A stretch of DNA of 25,328 nucleotides from Prevotella sp. UBA7764 (lineage in GTDB: Bacteria; Bacteroidota; Bacteroidia; Bacteroidales; Bacteroidaceae). The translations under genes were made by a program, and so were the position numbers. Positions 1-9,345 of the stretch are shown one piece after another. The DNA is taken from positions 1 through 25,328 of the forward strand of contig DLDU01000062.1 in the NCBI GenBank assembly GCA_002481295.1, in the 5' to 3' direction. The first letter of the stretch is position 1. Each line of letters opens with the position of its first letter. The notes beneath the pieces were generated by a model. That model was not told where the DNA came from. It searched no databases and saw only the letters and a program-made list of their open reading frames with translations.

Positions 1-32
1 TCGGGATATTGCGCCTGCCTGTTTGCTAAGTA

Positions 33-1652
33 TTATTTCTCATAACCGGGGTTCTGCTTCCAAGTAGGATTCACGTTGAGGATATCCTTATGAACTGGGA
101 AGATACGGCGCGTCTTGTCGAAGTTGGCCGTTGGGAATCCCGTGTAGTGCGGGAAGAACTGTCCCTCAAAGGTGCCGAAGCGGATCATATCGTTGCGACG
201 CCAGTTCTCACCGAGGAATTCACGCCCGCGCTCATCAAGAATCTCCTTGAGCGAAGGGTTGTGGTCGATGGTAGGTGCCTTGACATAACTGCGGATCTGG
301 TTGAAGAGGCTCTGCGGTGTGTCGCCGTTGGTAGCCTTACCACCCCGCGTGATAGCCTCCGCCTTCTCGAGCAGGATGTCGGCATAGCGGAAGATAGGCA
401 GGTCGTTGCTCTGGTTACGTCCGTTCTTGAAGTCATCGTCGGTCACGAAGAACTTGACATTGCGGTTGCCCTGATTGTAGCCATTGACATTATCACCCAC
501 GTCGAGATGCTCATCTTGAGTCTTCAACGTAATAGAAGAGGTGAGCACAATGGGGTTGCCACTCTTGTCCAAAGCCACATCCTTGGTGGGCAACTGCGTC
601 GTGGGATCATAGACATGAACCGTGTCGCGGAGGATGAGCTGGTTGCGCTCGTCACCAGGCAGATTGAAAAGCGCAGCGCACTCAGGCGTCATGGTCATGT
701 ATCCGCCTGCCGAGTTGTGGAGCTTCATGCCATAGTAGCTGATGGCTACGTCCTTTGCCTGCTTCCATGTGATGGCACGCCCATACTGCATACCTGTGGC
801 CGTGTAGGTGTCATAAGGCATGGCATAGATGAAGTCCTCGATCTTGTAGCCGTTGTCAAAGGCAAACTTCTTGCGATAAGGTACAGAGCCGAGGTTGAAC
901 TTCTTGCTGTTGATGATGTCGTCGCAATACTTGATACACTCGTCGAGTTTCTCGTTCTTGGCCGTAGCAGCGTCGTACTGATCCACAGATGCGGCAGTAT
1001 AGACCGGCCAGTTGATGTAGAGCTTCACGAGCAGCGCCTCAGCCATCCACTTCGTCGGCTTGCCATAGGTGTTGGCGCTCACCTCGTCGGTCAGCAGCGG
1101 AATGATGTCCTTCAGCTCCGACTCGATGAACTCAGCCACCTTGGCGCGTGGGGAGCGCTCAAGAACCTCGTCTTTTGTGACGATGTGGTCCATGATCGGC
1201 GCGTCGCCCCAGCAGTCCATCATGACAAACTCGAAGAAGGCACGCATGGCACGGGCACGGGCGATATACTTCTCGTCGGCGCCGCTCTCGGTGAGATCAC
1301 GGATGACGGTGTTGGCCTTGGTGCAACCGCTCATCAGCTCGCCCATCCAGTCGATGGTGGCATCGTCCTTGGTATAAGCGTGAAGACTCGGGTGGGCATA
1401 AGCACCATTGTCGTACCAGCCACCACCATAGCTGACAGCCGTGTACTCGTCAGAAGACAGTTCCTGGGCCTCCATGTAGCGACGGCCGAAGCAGCCGCGC
1501 AGCTGATAATAGACATCAGCCATCTTGGCTTCCACTGCAATGTCGTTGTTGGGATATTTAGTGTAGAGCGAGTCTACGTCCACATTCAGATCGGTGCAGC
1601 CAGTCAGCAGGAGCAGTCCTCCCGCCAAAGACATAAAAAACTTATTTTTCAT
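33..1652 (-). CDS. SusD/RagB-family starch-binding-like outer membrane lipoprotein
   Basis: The 539-residue product begins with a lipoprotein signal: a basic start, a hydrophobic run and the lipobox LLTGC with Cys19 as the lipidation site. It should therefore be anchored to the outer membrane, facing outward. The C-terminal region ending in KQNPGY is typical of SusD/RagB proteins, which form a lid over a SusC channel and bind glycans. Its start lies 18 bp after the stop of the SusC-like gene, so the two are almost certainly cotranscribed. The length matches the family and no break is seen. The glycan cannot be read from SusD itself; the GH28 gene upstream of the pair suggests a pectic polymer. 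The locus may continue past the left edge of the window. Confidence 0.95.
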   Translation of the reverse strand: MKNKFFMSLAGGLLLLTGCTDLNVDVDSLYTKYPNNDIAVEAKMADVYYQLRGCFGRRYMEAQELSSDEYTAVSYGGGWYDNGAYAHPSLHAYTKDDATIDWMGELMSGCTKANTVIRDLTESGADEKYIARARAMRAFFEFVMMDCWGDAPIMDHIVTKDEVLERSPRAKVAEFIESELKDIIPLLTDEVSANTYGKPTKWMAEALLVKLYINWPVYTAASVDQYDAATAKNEKLDECIKYCDDIINSKKFNLGSVPYRKKFAFDNGYKIEDFIYAMPYDTYTATGMQYGRAITWKQAKDVAISYYGMKLHNSAGGYMTMTPECAALFNLPGDERNQLILRDTVHVYDPTTQLPTKDVALDKSGNPIVLTSSITLKTQDEHLDVGDNVNGYNQGNRNVKFFVTDDDFKNGRNQSNDLPIFRYADILLEKAEAITRGGKATNGDTPQSLFNQIRSYVKAPTIDHNPSLKEILDERGREFLGENWRRNDMIRFGTFEGQFFPHYTGFPTANFDKTRRIFPVHKDILNVNPTWKQNPGYEK

Positions 1653-1670
1653 TGTGTAGCGTCGTTAATG

Positions 1671-4664
1671 TTAGAAATTTACTTTCAGGCCGAGCATAAC
1701 CGTGCGTGTATGGGGATAGTTGCTCCAGCGATAGTCCACACCCGGTGAGATACCACCCAGATCCACTTCCGGATCCAGTCCTTTGTAGCTGGTGATGGTG
1801 AAGACGTTGTTCACCGTAGCGTAGAGCTGAGCGTTTTGCAACCAGCCATTGAACTTTGTGAAGGTATAGCCCAGGGTGAGAGACTGGAGGCGCAGATAGC
1901 TTCCGTTCTCGATGAAGCGGTCAGAAGGAATGTTGCCGGAGATGTCGGTAGCCGGACGGTCGGTGATAAACTCCTTGAGCACGTTCTTGCCATTGGAGAA
2001 CATCTCGGGGCTGGTGTACTGCGCGCGTGAGCCGTTATAGATCTTGTTACCAAAGACGCCCGTGAAGAAGCAGGAGGCACTCCAGTTCTTATAGGTCAGC
2101 GTGTTGTTCCATCCCAAGTTCAGCTTAGGCTGTGCACATCCTGTGATAGAGCGGTCACGCTCGTTGTCGGGAGCCGTAGTCTTCTCACCTGTGCGGTTGC
2201 CGTTTTCGTCGAGGACATAGTAAGTGGCAATACCCTTGTCGTTGTATCCGGCGAAAGTAAAGGTGTAGAACGTTCCGAGTGGCTCACCCTCGATGATACG
2301 CTGCGTATATCCGTTGGCCGATACACCGGCAACCATCGGGTCGCCCTGGTTAAACTCCTTGGTGAAGTACTTGTCATTGGTCAGCTTGTCCACACGGTTC
2401 TTGTTGTGTGCCAGGTTGAGCGTGGTCTGCCAAGTGAAGTTCTTGGTCTTCACAGGCGTTGCGTTGACGGTCAATTCGATACCCTTGTTGGTAATCTCGC
2501 CGACGTTGGCGTCGATGTAGCCATAAGGATATTCGGTCAGAGACACCGGATAAGACCAGATGAGGTCTTTGGTCTTCTTGCTGTAGAATTCGAGCGTACC
2601 ATTGATACGACCGCCAAAGAGCGCATAGTCAATACCAACATTGAACATGCCTGTGCTCTCCCACTTCAGATCGGGATTGGCATTTTTTGTAGCGGCCAGC
2701 GTGCGCCAGCTCTTTCCATTGTAATCGAAGAAGCCGGAAGCACCATAGGTGGCAATGGCTGTGTAAGCGCCGAAGCCGAGGGCGTTACCACTCACGCCAT
2801 AGCCCATACGCAGTTTCAGGTTGGAGATCACATTCTGATTCTTCATGAATGGCTCCTCGGTGATATTCCAGGCAGCACTCACAGACGGGAAGGTACCCCA
2901 CTGATGGTCCTTGCCAAACACAGAGCTGCCGTCGCGACGGATCGTAGCCTGGAGCATGTAGCGGCTGTTGTAGCTGTAGGCTGCACGACCATAAAACGAG
3001 ATGTTGCGCACAGTAGCCTTTGTGCCACTCTCCACAGCGGGGATGCCGTCGATGCTGCTGGCGTAAGACAGCTGGTTCCACTTCAAATAGTCGTCATAGA
3101 AATCGTGTACCCACAGTCCGAAGCCGTCACCGCTCTCCTTCTCTTCCCAAGAGTATCCGGCCATCACCGACAGCTTGTGGATCTTGCTGATCGTGACATC
3201 GTAGTTGCCATAAGTCTCGAACGTATGGGCATGACCCATATAAGTGTTGCGGGCAGCCTTGCCGTTGTAGGCACTCACACCCTCGATCTGTGTGTTATGG
3301 GTGTCGTAGGCACTGTAGGTATGCTGGTTGTTGGTGAAAGAGTAGTTGGCATTCCATGTCAAGCCGTCGATGATCTTCAAGGTAGCCTTGGCGATATACT
3401 GCATGCGCTTCCAATTGGTTTCAAAAGTGTCTTCATGGAGCAGCGACATCGGATTGTAGTTCTTTGATCCAGTAGCCTTCGACCAGTTGCCGTCTTCACC
3501 TCTGACAGGCATACATGGAGAGTAGTAGTTCATGGCATCGAGCACGGAAGCTCCTTCGTTCCACATTGGCACACCATGAGCCGTACCATACATGCCGTTC
3601 ACGCCGAGAGAGATGTCGAGATGGTCCTTGAGCACCTTGGTCGTCATCAAGGAGCGAACGTTGAGTCGGTTCATCCCCGACTCTTTGATGACACCCTGAC
3701 GATTCTGATAGTTCAAGCTCACCATATAGGTGGACTTCTGTCCGCCTCCGCTGATGGAAAGGTTATGGTTGTGGCTCACACCTGTGCGCAGCACCTCTTT
3801 CTGCCAGTCGACATTTGCGCCCTCGTCATTGCCGAGAGTCAGTCCATTGGCTTTGGCATATCCGCGCAGATCATCGGCACTTGCCATATCCATAGTCTTG
3901 GCCACATGGTCAAACGCCGCATAGCCATTATAGGAGACGCTGGTCCGCTCCTGGCCTTTGCGGCCTTTCTTTGTGTTGATGATGATAACGCCGTTGGCAG
4001 CTTTCGAACCGTAGATGGCCGTAGCGGTAGCATCGCGAAGCACGTCGATGCTCTCGATGTCGTCGGGAGACACCATCGAGATGTCCACACCGGGGATGCC
4101 GTCGATGACATAGTAAGGCTGCATGGCTTCACCGGTACGCAAGGAGGAGGCACCACGCAGCGTGATGCTCGGCGTGCCATTCGGATCACCAGAGGTGGTC
4201 ACCACCAGACCGGCCACCTTGCCCTGAAGCAGAGAGGCGGCATCGGAATAGACACCCTTGTTCAGATCCTCGGCATTCACGGTGGTGATCGACGAGGTGA
4301 CATCCTTGCGGCGCATGGTGCCGTAGCCCACGACGACGACTTCGTTGAGCATCTTGTTGTCGTCCTTCAGAACTACGCTTTGGCCCGGCGTGATCACACG
4401 GTCCTCATAGCCTACGTAGGAAACCTTCAGCTTGGCGCCCGGCTTCTTAGTGGTGATGGTGTAGCGGCCGTTGATGTCGGTCACCGTGCCATTGGTGGTA
4501 CCTTGCTCCATGACGGTCACGCCGACGAGCGGCTCACCATTGCTGTCGGTGATGACACCAGACTTCTGACTCTGGGCCATGGCCACAGTGCCACAAAGCA
4601 GAAGAGAGGCGGAAAGCACGGCTTTCTGCATGCCCTTCTTTAAATGGGTTTGTCTTTTTCGCAT
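1671..4664 (-). CDS. SusC/RagA-family TonB-dependent outer membrane transporter
   Basis: This 997-residue TonB-dependent porin imports oligosaccharides across the outer membrane with its SusD partner. The chosen start gives MRKRQTHLKKGMQ followed by a signal peptide ending near AMAQ. An earlier in-frame ATG at 4703 is less likely because it would lie upstream of a candidate promoter element (4692-4699). After the signal come a carboxypeptidase-regulatory-like domain (about residues 30-105, with SGVITDSNGEPLVGVTV), a TonB-box-like EVVVVGYG, a plug domain (about 115-240, with YVIDGIPG and DATATAIYGSKAANGVI), and a large beta-barrel ending in LKVNF with the terminal aromatic usual for outer membrane proteins. 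The gene is full length. It sits between the GH28 gene and the SusD-like gene, an order typical of polysaccharide utilization loci. Confidence 0.96.
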   Translation of the reverse strand: MRKRQTHLKKGMQKAVLSASLLLCGTVAMAQSQKSGVITDSNGEPLVGVTVMEQGTTNGTVTDINGRYTITTKKPGAKLKVSYVGYEDRVITPGQSVVLKDDNKMLNEVVVVGYGTMRRKDVTSSITTVNAEDLNKGVYSDAASLLQGKVAGLVVTTSGDPNGTPSITLRGASSLRTGEAMQPYYVIDGIPGVDISMVSPDDIESIDVLRDATATAIYGSKAANGVIIINTKKGRKGQERTSVSYNGYAAFDHVAKTMDMASADDLRGYAKANGLTLGNDEGANVDWQKEVLRTGVSHNHNLSISGGGQKSTYMVSLNYQNRQGVIKESGMNRLNVRSLMTTKVLKDHLDISLGVNGMYGTAHGVPMWNEGASVLDAMNYYSPCMPVRGEDGNWSKATGSKNYNPMSLLHEDTFETNWKRMQYIAKATLKIIDGLTWNANYSFTNNQHTYSAYDTHNTQIEGVSAYNGKAARNTYMGHAHTFETYGNYDVTISKIHKLSVMAGYSWEEKESGDGFGLWVHDFYDDYLKWNQLSYASSIDGIPAVESGTKATVRNISFYGRAAYSYNSRYMLQATIRRDGSSVFGKDHQWGTFPSVSAAWNITEEPFMKNQNVISNLKLRMGYGVSGNALGFGAYTAIATYGASGFFDYNGKSWRTLAATKNANPDLKWESTGMFNVGIDYALFGGRINGTLEFYSKKTKDLIWSYPVSLTEYPYGYIDANVGEITNKGIELTVNATPVKTKNFTWQTTLNLAHNKNRVDKLTNDKYFTKEFNQGDPMVAGVSANGYTQRIIEGEPLGTFYTFTFAGYNDKGIATYYVLDENGNRTGEKTTAPDNERDRSITGCAQPKLNLGWNNTLTYKNWSASCFFTGVFGNKIYNGSRAQYTSPEMFSNGKNVLKEFITDRPATDISGNIPSDRFIENGSYLRLQSLTLGYTFTKFNGWLQNAQLYATVNNVFTITSYKGLDPEVDLGGISPGVDYRWSNYPHTRTVMLGLKVNF

Positions 4665-4691
4665 AATAGATATAGTTATATAATATAAGTG

Positions 4692-4699
4692 CAAAGCTA
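4692..4699 (-). promoter_or_regulatory. Candidate -7 element for the SusC-like gene
   Basis: Read on the minus strand this is TAGCTTTG, matching the Bacteroidota -7 consensus TAnnTTTG, 28 bp before the chosen SusC start. No good -33 TTTG is seen at the expected spacing, so the call is moderate. If real, the SusC/SusD pair could be transcribed separately from the GH28 gene. Confidence 0.45.
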
Positions 4700-4742
4700 A
4701 CACGAATATGTGTCAAGTGCGTTACAAGGGGTTGGCAATTGG

Positions 4743-6095
4743 TTAAAGTCCAAAGGCTGGGCCACCATAGTCCACGCCATGGGCTGTGACAGAGAGTCCG
4801 GTAGTGTGGATGTCCTGAGCCTGGTCGACATAGACACCATACACCTTATTATATATATAGCCTTCGCCGCGGCAGGGGCGTTTATCGTAGATGCCACCCT
4901 TGTAGTCGGTCATGTGGCAGAGACGCAAACTGACGTAATCGAGATGAATGTCCTTGACTTTACCCGCTTCCCCACCGATGAAACAGCCGTTCTCCGACGT
5001 GGCGACGATGCTACGGAAGTAGATGCGACTCACCTCGCCACAGCGTCCGTGAGTCTCGCCCTTAGGGAAACGCCAGTTGGCATCCTTGTTGTTACCGTCG
5101 GCACGCGGGTAACTGGTGACATAGATCGGTTCGGCTTTGCCCCACCACACGTCGCTCCACAAGCGCAAATCCATGATGATGTTGGAAAAGACAACGTCGG
5201 TCACTGTGCCCTCATCGCGGTTTTGAATGCCCAAGCCACGATTGGAACGTGTGATGATGCAATTGTCGATGCTGACATTGTAGATGGAGTCCATGTTCTC
5301 CGATCCGATCTTGATGGCACAAGAGCGGGAACTCATCGTACAGTTGGTCACCACAATGTCGTGACAGGAACCATACTCGGCAAACTCACGGCGGTTTTTC
5401 AGGCAGATGCAGTCGTCGCCGGAGGTGATATGACAGTTGCTGACGCGCACATGCCGGCTATGGTCGATGTCGATGCCGTCGCCGTTGCGTATCTTTAAGT
5501 TGTTGAGTAGATTGATGCCGTCGACCACCGCGTCCTCGCAGCCTACGAGATGGAGTGTCCAGTAAGCGCCTTCGCGGATGGTGATGTCGCGCACCTGTAC
5601 GTTCTTCACGCCAATGAGCGTAAGGACATGCGGCCGGGGATCAAAGGTGGTCACGGGCTTGAGCTCATAAGAGTCGGACAGCTCGCGACCCATGAAGCGC
5701 ACGCCGTTGCCGTCGATGGTGCCACGTCCGCAGACTCGGATGTCGTGAGCGTCTTTGGCCCAAAGCCATAGCATACCCTCGCCTTGATTGCTGCCAAAGG
5801 CACTCTTGCGGTAGACATTCTCGTCAGGATTAGCCAACAAGGTGGCACCGGCATCGAGATACAGCTCCACGCCGGACTTCAACTGTAAGGGACCGGAAAG
5901 GAAAGTCTTGCCACGAGACAAGAGCACACGTCCTCCACCATCGGCACTGCACGCGTCGATAGCACGCTGGAGAGCAGGCGCGTCGTCGGTTGTTCCGTCA
6001 CCTTTTGCTCCGTAATCCGTGACGTGATAGGTGGCTTGAGCCCATACTGGCACCAGAATAAGAATGTCAATTAGCAGTAATATCAGTTTTCTCAT
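4743..6095 (-). CDS. Glycoside hydrolase family 28 (polygalacturonase-like), secreted
   Basis: The 450-residue product has an N-terminal signal peptide (MRKLILLLIDILILVPVWAQ) followed by the pectate-lyase-like opening YHVTDYGAKGDGTTDDAPAL. It is predicted to be a right-handed beta-helix that hydrolyses pectic chains (homogalacturonan or rhamnogalacturonan). GH28 catalytic motifs are visible: NGD (204-206) for NTD, GDD (226-228) with the acid pair, His245 for the GHG histidine, and IK at 261-262 for RIK. The Arg of RIK is replaced by Ala, so the exact specificity is uncertain. The start at 6095 is chosen because an upstream ATG at 6146 lies inside the promoter. The gene lies 78 bp upstream of the SusC-like gene on the same strand, which points to a pectin utilization locus. 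Confidence 0.93.
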   Translation of the reverse strand: MRKLILLLIDILILVPVWAQATYHVTDYGAKGDGTTDDAPALQRAIDACSADGGGRVLLSRGKTFLSGPLQLKSGVELYLDAGATLLANPDENVYRKSAFGSNQGEGMLWLWAKDAHDIRVCGRGTIDGNGVRFMGRELSDSYELKPVTTFDPRPHVLTLIGVKNVQVRDITIREGAYWTLHLVGCEDAVVDGINLLNNLKIRNGDGIDIDHSRHVRVSNCHITSGDDCICLKNRREFAEYGSCHDIVVTNCTMSSRSCAIKIGSENMDSIYNVSIDNCIITRSNRGLGIQNRDEGTVTDVVFSNIIMDLRLWSDVWWGKAEPIYVTSYPRADGNNKDANWRFPKGETHGRCGEVSRIYFRSIVATSENGCFIGGEAGKVKDIHLDYVSLRLCHMTDYKGGIYDKRPCRGEGYIYNKVYGVYVDQAQDIHTTGLSVTAHGVDYGGPAFGL

Positions 6096-6143
6096 TGATG
6101 ATTGGTCAAAGGTATGATGTGTCGTAGTCATGTAATGATGACG

Positions 6144-6175
6144 CAAATATAAGTAAAAAAAAGCAAACTAACAAA
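6144..6175 (-). promoter_or_regulatory. Bacteroidota-type promoter for the GH28/SusCD locus
   Basis: On the minus strand there is a -33 TTTG (plus 6172-6175), a 20 bp spacer, and a -7 TATATTTG (plus 6144-6151). This is an exact match to the Bacteroidota consensus with correct spacing. It places transcription start about 40 bp before the GH28 start at 6095. Confidence 0.75.
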
Positions 6176-6234
6176 AATTAGTCGTTTTTTTATACACAGT
6201 CTCCTGTTTTGGCTGCTTTTCTGATGCGGGACGC

Positions 6235-6921
6235 CTACAGCCGCCCTTCTTCGCGATAGCTGTAATAACTGCCATCAGTGATGATGACATGGTCGAGAAA
6301 ATAGATGCGCATCAGTTCGCATGCCTTGCGGATGCGGTCGGTGAGCTGGTCATCTTGACGGCTGGGACGCTTGCTGCCGCTGGGATGGTTATGGCATACG
6401 GCAAGAATCGTAGTGTTGCAGAGCAGCGCGTCCTTGATGATGATACGTATGTCGACGGCGGTCTCCGTGATGCCGCCGTGACTGATGCACTCTTCCTTGA
6501 TGAGTTTAAACGACTGGTTGAGCATCAGAATGTGGAATTCCTCCACGTCGAGATCCTGCAACTTGGGATGCATCAGGTTGTAGATGGCTGTGGCGGAACC
6601 GAGATCGGGGCGCTCCTCGGCAACAGAGTCTTTGCGACGCTTGCCGAGTTCACAGGCGGCAAGGATGGTGATGGCCTTGGCCGGCCCCATGCCGTGATAG
6701 CGGCACAGCTCGTTTACAGTCTTCTTGCCCAAAGTATTGAGGTTGTAGTTGCAGTCGCTGAGCACCGTACGCATCAAGTCCACGGCACTCTGTCGGTCAG
6801 ATCCTGAGCCAATGAGAATGGCAAGCAGTTCGGCATCGCTGAGTGCTGCCGCACCAAGCCGCATCATTTTCTCGCGTGGGCGGTCCTGTTCGTCCCAATG
6901 ATTAATGCTGAGTTTTTCCAT
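6235..6921 (-). CDS. radC: RadC family JAB/MPN-domain protein
   Basis: The 228-residue protein has an N-terminal UPF0758 region with helix-hairpin-helix-like sequence (LGAAALSDAELLAILIGSG, then GMGPAKA at about 78-84). A C-terminal JAB metalloprotease-like domain follows, with the zinc-binding motif HNHPSG (177-182) and Asp190 (H-x-H-P-S-G-x7-D). Length matches chromosomal RadC. Despite the old name, a role in DNA repair is not established for the family, and its substrate is unknown. The start overlaps the end of the upstream phosphodiesterase gene by 20 bp, indicating cotranscription and probable translational coupling. Confidence 0.95.
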   Translation of the reverse strand: MEKLSINHWDEQDRPREKMMRLGAAALSDAELLAILIGSGSDRQSAVDLMRTVLSDCNYNLNTLGKKTVNELCRYHGMGPAKAITILAACELGKRRKDSVAEERPDLGSATAIYNLMHPKLQDLDVEEFHILMLNQSFKLIKEECISHGGITETAVDIRIIIKDALLCNTTILAVCHNHPSGSKRPSRQDDQLTDRIRKACELMRIYFLDHVIITDGSYYSYREEGRL

Positions 6922-8134
6922 CCTTAAACATCTTTATAGCTATCCGTTGGTAATCTTCCATGCCGTCATTGGGTGCCGGGCTGATGCCAAGCAGACGGCA
7001 GACCAAAGCGTAGACGGCGGTATTGGAGAATACGCCCATGTCCTCACCACGGCGAATATCGGGTCCCATGGCACGAAATAGGGCGTGCATGTCGCTGTAG
7101 GCTGGGTCGTAGCCATGCACACCACCATTGTGGCAGGTCTCGTCGGTGAAGAGAAAACCTTCATCAGACAGCACCAGCACATCGCCAATATTCGGGTCGG
7201 ACTGGTAGTGAAGCCACTGGGGTATGTCGGCTTTGCGCCACACATGCAGGTGGGCAACATGACGTAAAGCGGCCACGATGCTGTCCTGCTGCCAGCGTTG
7301 CGGCGCATAGATATTGGCCGGAAGATTGCCTTCGATCGATTGATACCAATCTTTATGAAGATAACTACCGACTGTTACCTGGCGTGAAGGTGTGAACCAC
7401 GTCATGCCATGGTCGGAGACAATGACAAGATTGACGCTGTTTTGGAGCCCCGCCTTGCCGATGCGTGTCCACAAACTGCCCAACAGCGAGTCTATGCGCT
7501 CCACGGCCAATCGTGTCTGCTTGGCTTGTGGGCCATAGTTGTGTCCGCTGGCATCAGGTTCTTCAAAATAGGCCATGATGAGGTCGGGACAATTCTTTGC
7601 CGTGAGTTGCTGCATGATGCCGTCGACACGCTGGCTGAATGTGAGATGTGGCTTTTCGTCGTAGCTGTGCCAGATATCGGGATAATGACCAGCAACAGCC
7701 ACATCTGACCCCGGCCAATAAAAGACAGCCGTATGCAACCCCTGACGCTGGGCTATGAGCCAAAGTGGCTCGCCATGGTAGAAACGGGCGTCGCACTTGG
7801 TCTTGGGATTGGACAACGAGAAGCGCGCACCGGTGTCACGGTCGAGAAACGAGTTGGCGATGATACCGTGATGCTCGGGACGCAGTCCGGTGGCAAGGGT
7901 ATAGTGGTTGGGAAATGTCTTCGATGGAAAAGAGGGAACAAGCTCGCCCTTGACGCCCTGACGGGACATCAGGTCGAGAAAAGGCGTATCATACATCTCG
8001 GCATAGTCCCACCGGAAGCCATCGCAAGAGATGACAATGGTGGTCTTCTTAGCCATGGCACTCACCATGCCGGACATCCATAAGATGACAAGGAGCATTG
8101 TTGTCTTTGCCATACGGTAAATATTTCGGTTCAT
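6902..8134 (-). CDS. Ectonucleotide pyrophosphatase/phosphodiesterase (NPP)-like alkaline phosphatase superfamily enzyme
   Basis: About 410 residues with a signal peptide (MNRNIYRMAKTTMLLVILWM then SGMVSAMA), so probably periplasmic. The fold belongs to the alkaline phosphatase superfamily: metal Asp38 in SCDGFR, the nucleophile Thr73 in the NPP signature SKTFPNHYTLATGL, EPDASGH and SDHGM as the metal cluster, and a C-terminal GVHGYDP with the last histidine. These match type I phosphodiesterase/nucleotide pyrophosphatases, which hydrolyse nucleotide or phospholipid-headgroup phosphodiesters; the substrate here is unknown. I chose the Met at 8134 because it directly precedes the signal peptide; a longer reading from 8260 would overlap the glycosyltransferase. 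An ATG at 8113 is also possible. Its 3' end overlaps radC. Confidence 0.92.
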   Translation of the reverse strand: MNRNIYRMAKTTMLLVILWMSGMVSAMAKKTTIVISCDGFRWDYAEMYDTPFLDLMSRQGVKGELVPSFPSKTFPNHYTLATGLRPEHHGIIANSFLDRDTGARFSLSNPKTKCDARFYHGEPLWLIAQRQGLHTAVFYWPGSDVAVAGHYPDIWHSYDEKPHLTFSQRVDGIMQQLTAKNCPDLIMAYFEEPDASGHNYGPQAKQTRLAVERIDSLLGSLWTRIGKAGLQNSVNLVIVSDHGMTWFTPSRQVTVGSYLHKDWYQSIEGNLPANIYAPQRWQQDSIVAALRHVAHLHVWRKADIPQWLHYQSDPNIGDVLVLSDEGFLFTDETCHNGGVHGYDPAYSDMHALFRAMGPDIRRGEDMGVFSNTAVYALVCRLLGISPAPNDGMEDYQRIAIKMFKDGKTQH

Positions 8135-8177
8135 AGGCTGTCTTTTATAGGGTTGAAAATAGAAGGAAGCGACAAGA

Positions 8178-9239
8178 CTACTTATAGAAGTTCTTCTCAT
8201 AAGCGGCAAATTCGTCTTGACCACGCACGCACCGTCGCCACCATGCTTGAAGGAAACCACAGCCGTAGCCTATAAGTTGGGTGAAGGCTGCACGCACGCT
8301 GAGCAATCCGATCTTCAAACTATGGCTCTGGCGGGCTGAGTCGGCGAGGATCAGCAAGCTGTAGAGAATCAAGGGTACCAAAGCGAATGTCATCATATAG
8401 AGTTCCATGTCTCTTTCACTCCGCGCTAAAGAGAAGAGGACTGACAAAAGACCGGCCACAAACAACAGTGCCAAAAACACAACGCCAAGCGTGAAGACCA
8501 TAGGCAAGAGATGAACGAGTTTGAGGCTATCGGGATATTTCTTGTAGAGGTTAATGCGGGCAATGCCACTGTTGAACACCTGCCGCCAAAACTTGCGAAA
8601 GTCTGTCCTGCGTTTGTGATAAACCCACGCGCCTGGGAAGAGACGGCAGTGAAGACCGGCTTTGAAGATGCGAATGGAAAAGTCAATATCCTCGCCGAAG
8701 CGCATCTTGGAGAAGCCGCCGAGCCGCTGATAGACGTCGCGGCGGATGCCCATGTTAAAGGAACGGGGATAGAACTTGTCGAGTTTCTTCTTTCCGCCAC
8801 GGATGCCGCCGGTGGTGAAGAAACTCGTCATGGAATAGGATATGGCCTTTTGTGTCGGAGTAAACGAGTCGGCAGCACGGTCGGGACCGCCGAATGCCTC
8901 ACAGGACTCACGCTTCAGCTCGTCGTCAACGGCTTGGAGATAACCGGGAGGAACCACTACATCGGAATCGAGAATGATGACATACTCGCCTCGCGCACGC
9001 TCTACGCCATAGTTGCGGCTCTGTCCGGGTCCGCTGTTAGGCTTGCTGAAATAGTGAAGATCGAGTTTTCCCACATAGCGTGCACAGACATCATGGCAAG
9101 GCACTTGCGAACCGTCCTCGACAACGACAACTTCAAAAGTGCTTAACGACTGGCGTGTCAAGCTGTCCAACAGCTCGTCGACCTCATCAGGACGGTTGAA
9201 GACAGGAATGACAAAAGAATATTTCAAAGGTTTCTCCAT
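8178..9239 (-). CDS. Glycosyltransferase family 2, membrane-associated
   Basis: The 353-residue protein opens with a GT-A fold: YSFVIPVFNRPDEVDELLDS at the start, the nucleotide/metal motif DSD at 91-93 (VIILDSDVVVPPG), and the acceptor-side ED at 183-184 (FGEDIDFSIR). Two hydrophobic stretches follow at about 242-270 and 282-300, so it is probably anchored in the inner membrane. It should transfer a sugar from an activated donor to a lipid-linked or surface glycan; donor and acceptor cannot be inferred. The ATG at 9239 starts directly on the GT2 core, and a longer reading from 9314 would start inside the efp terminator. It lies 43 bp upstream of the NPP-like gene, likely in one transcript with it and radC. 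Confidence 0.92.
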   Translation of the reverse strand: MEKPLKYSFVIPVFNRPDEVDELLDSLTRQSLSTFEVVVVEDGSQVPCHDVCARYVGKLDLHYFSKPNSGPGQSRNYGVERARGEYVIILDSDVVVPPGYLQAVDDELKRESCEAFGGPDRAADSFTPTQKAISYSMTSFFTTGGIRGGKKKLDKFYPRSFNMGIRRDVYQRLGGFSKMRFGEDIDFSIRIFKAGLHCRLFPGAWVYHKRRTDFRKFWRQVFNSGIARINLYKKYPDSLKLVHLLPMVFTLGVVFLALLFVAGLLSVLFSLARSERDMELYMMTFALVPLILYSLLILADSARQSHSLKIGLLSVRAAFTQLIGYGCGFLQAWWRRCVRGQDEFAAYEKNFYK

Positions 9240-9293
9240 AGTAATAGAATTCTCCAAGACGCTGACCGGACTCAGTAGCGAGCGGTCGTTAAC

Positions 9294-9326
9294 AAAAAAA
9301 ACCACCCTTCGCAAAAGGAAGGATGG
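9294..9326 (-). terminator. Rho-independent terminator of efp
   Basis: On the minus strand a 9 bp stem (CCATCCTTC with GAAGGGTGG, one G-U pair) and a 7-base loop are followed directly by eight T residues. It lies just after the efp stop. No promoter is obvious between it and the glycosyltransferase gene, so some read-through may feed that operon. Confidence 0.85.
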
Positions 9327-9345
9327 CGTAAGGCTTAGTGCCCAA

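Noticed and set aside
90..1748. Long open frame on the plus strand opposite the SusD-like gene
   Set aside because: It is fully antisense to a clear SusD-like gene, has no recognisable domain, and comes from codon bias of the real gene. The same holds for 2406-3467 and 3576-4643 opposite the SusC-like gene.
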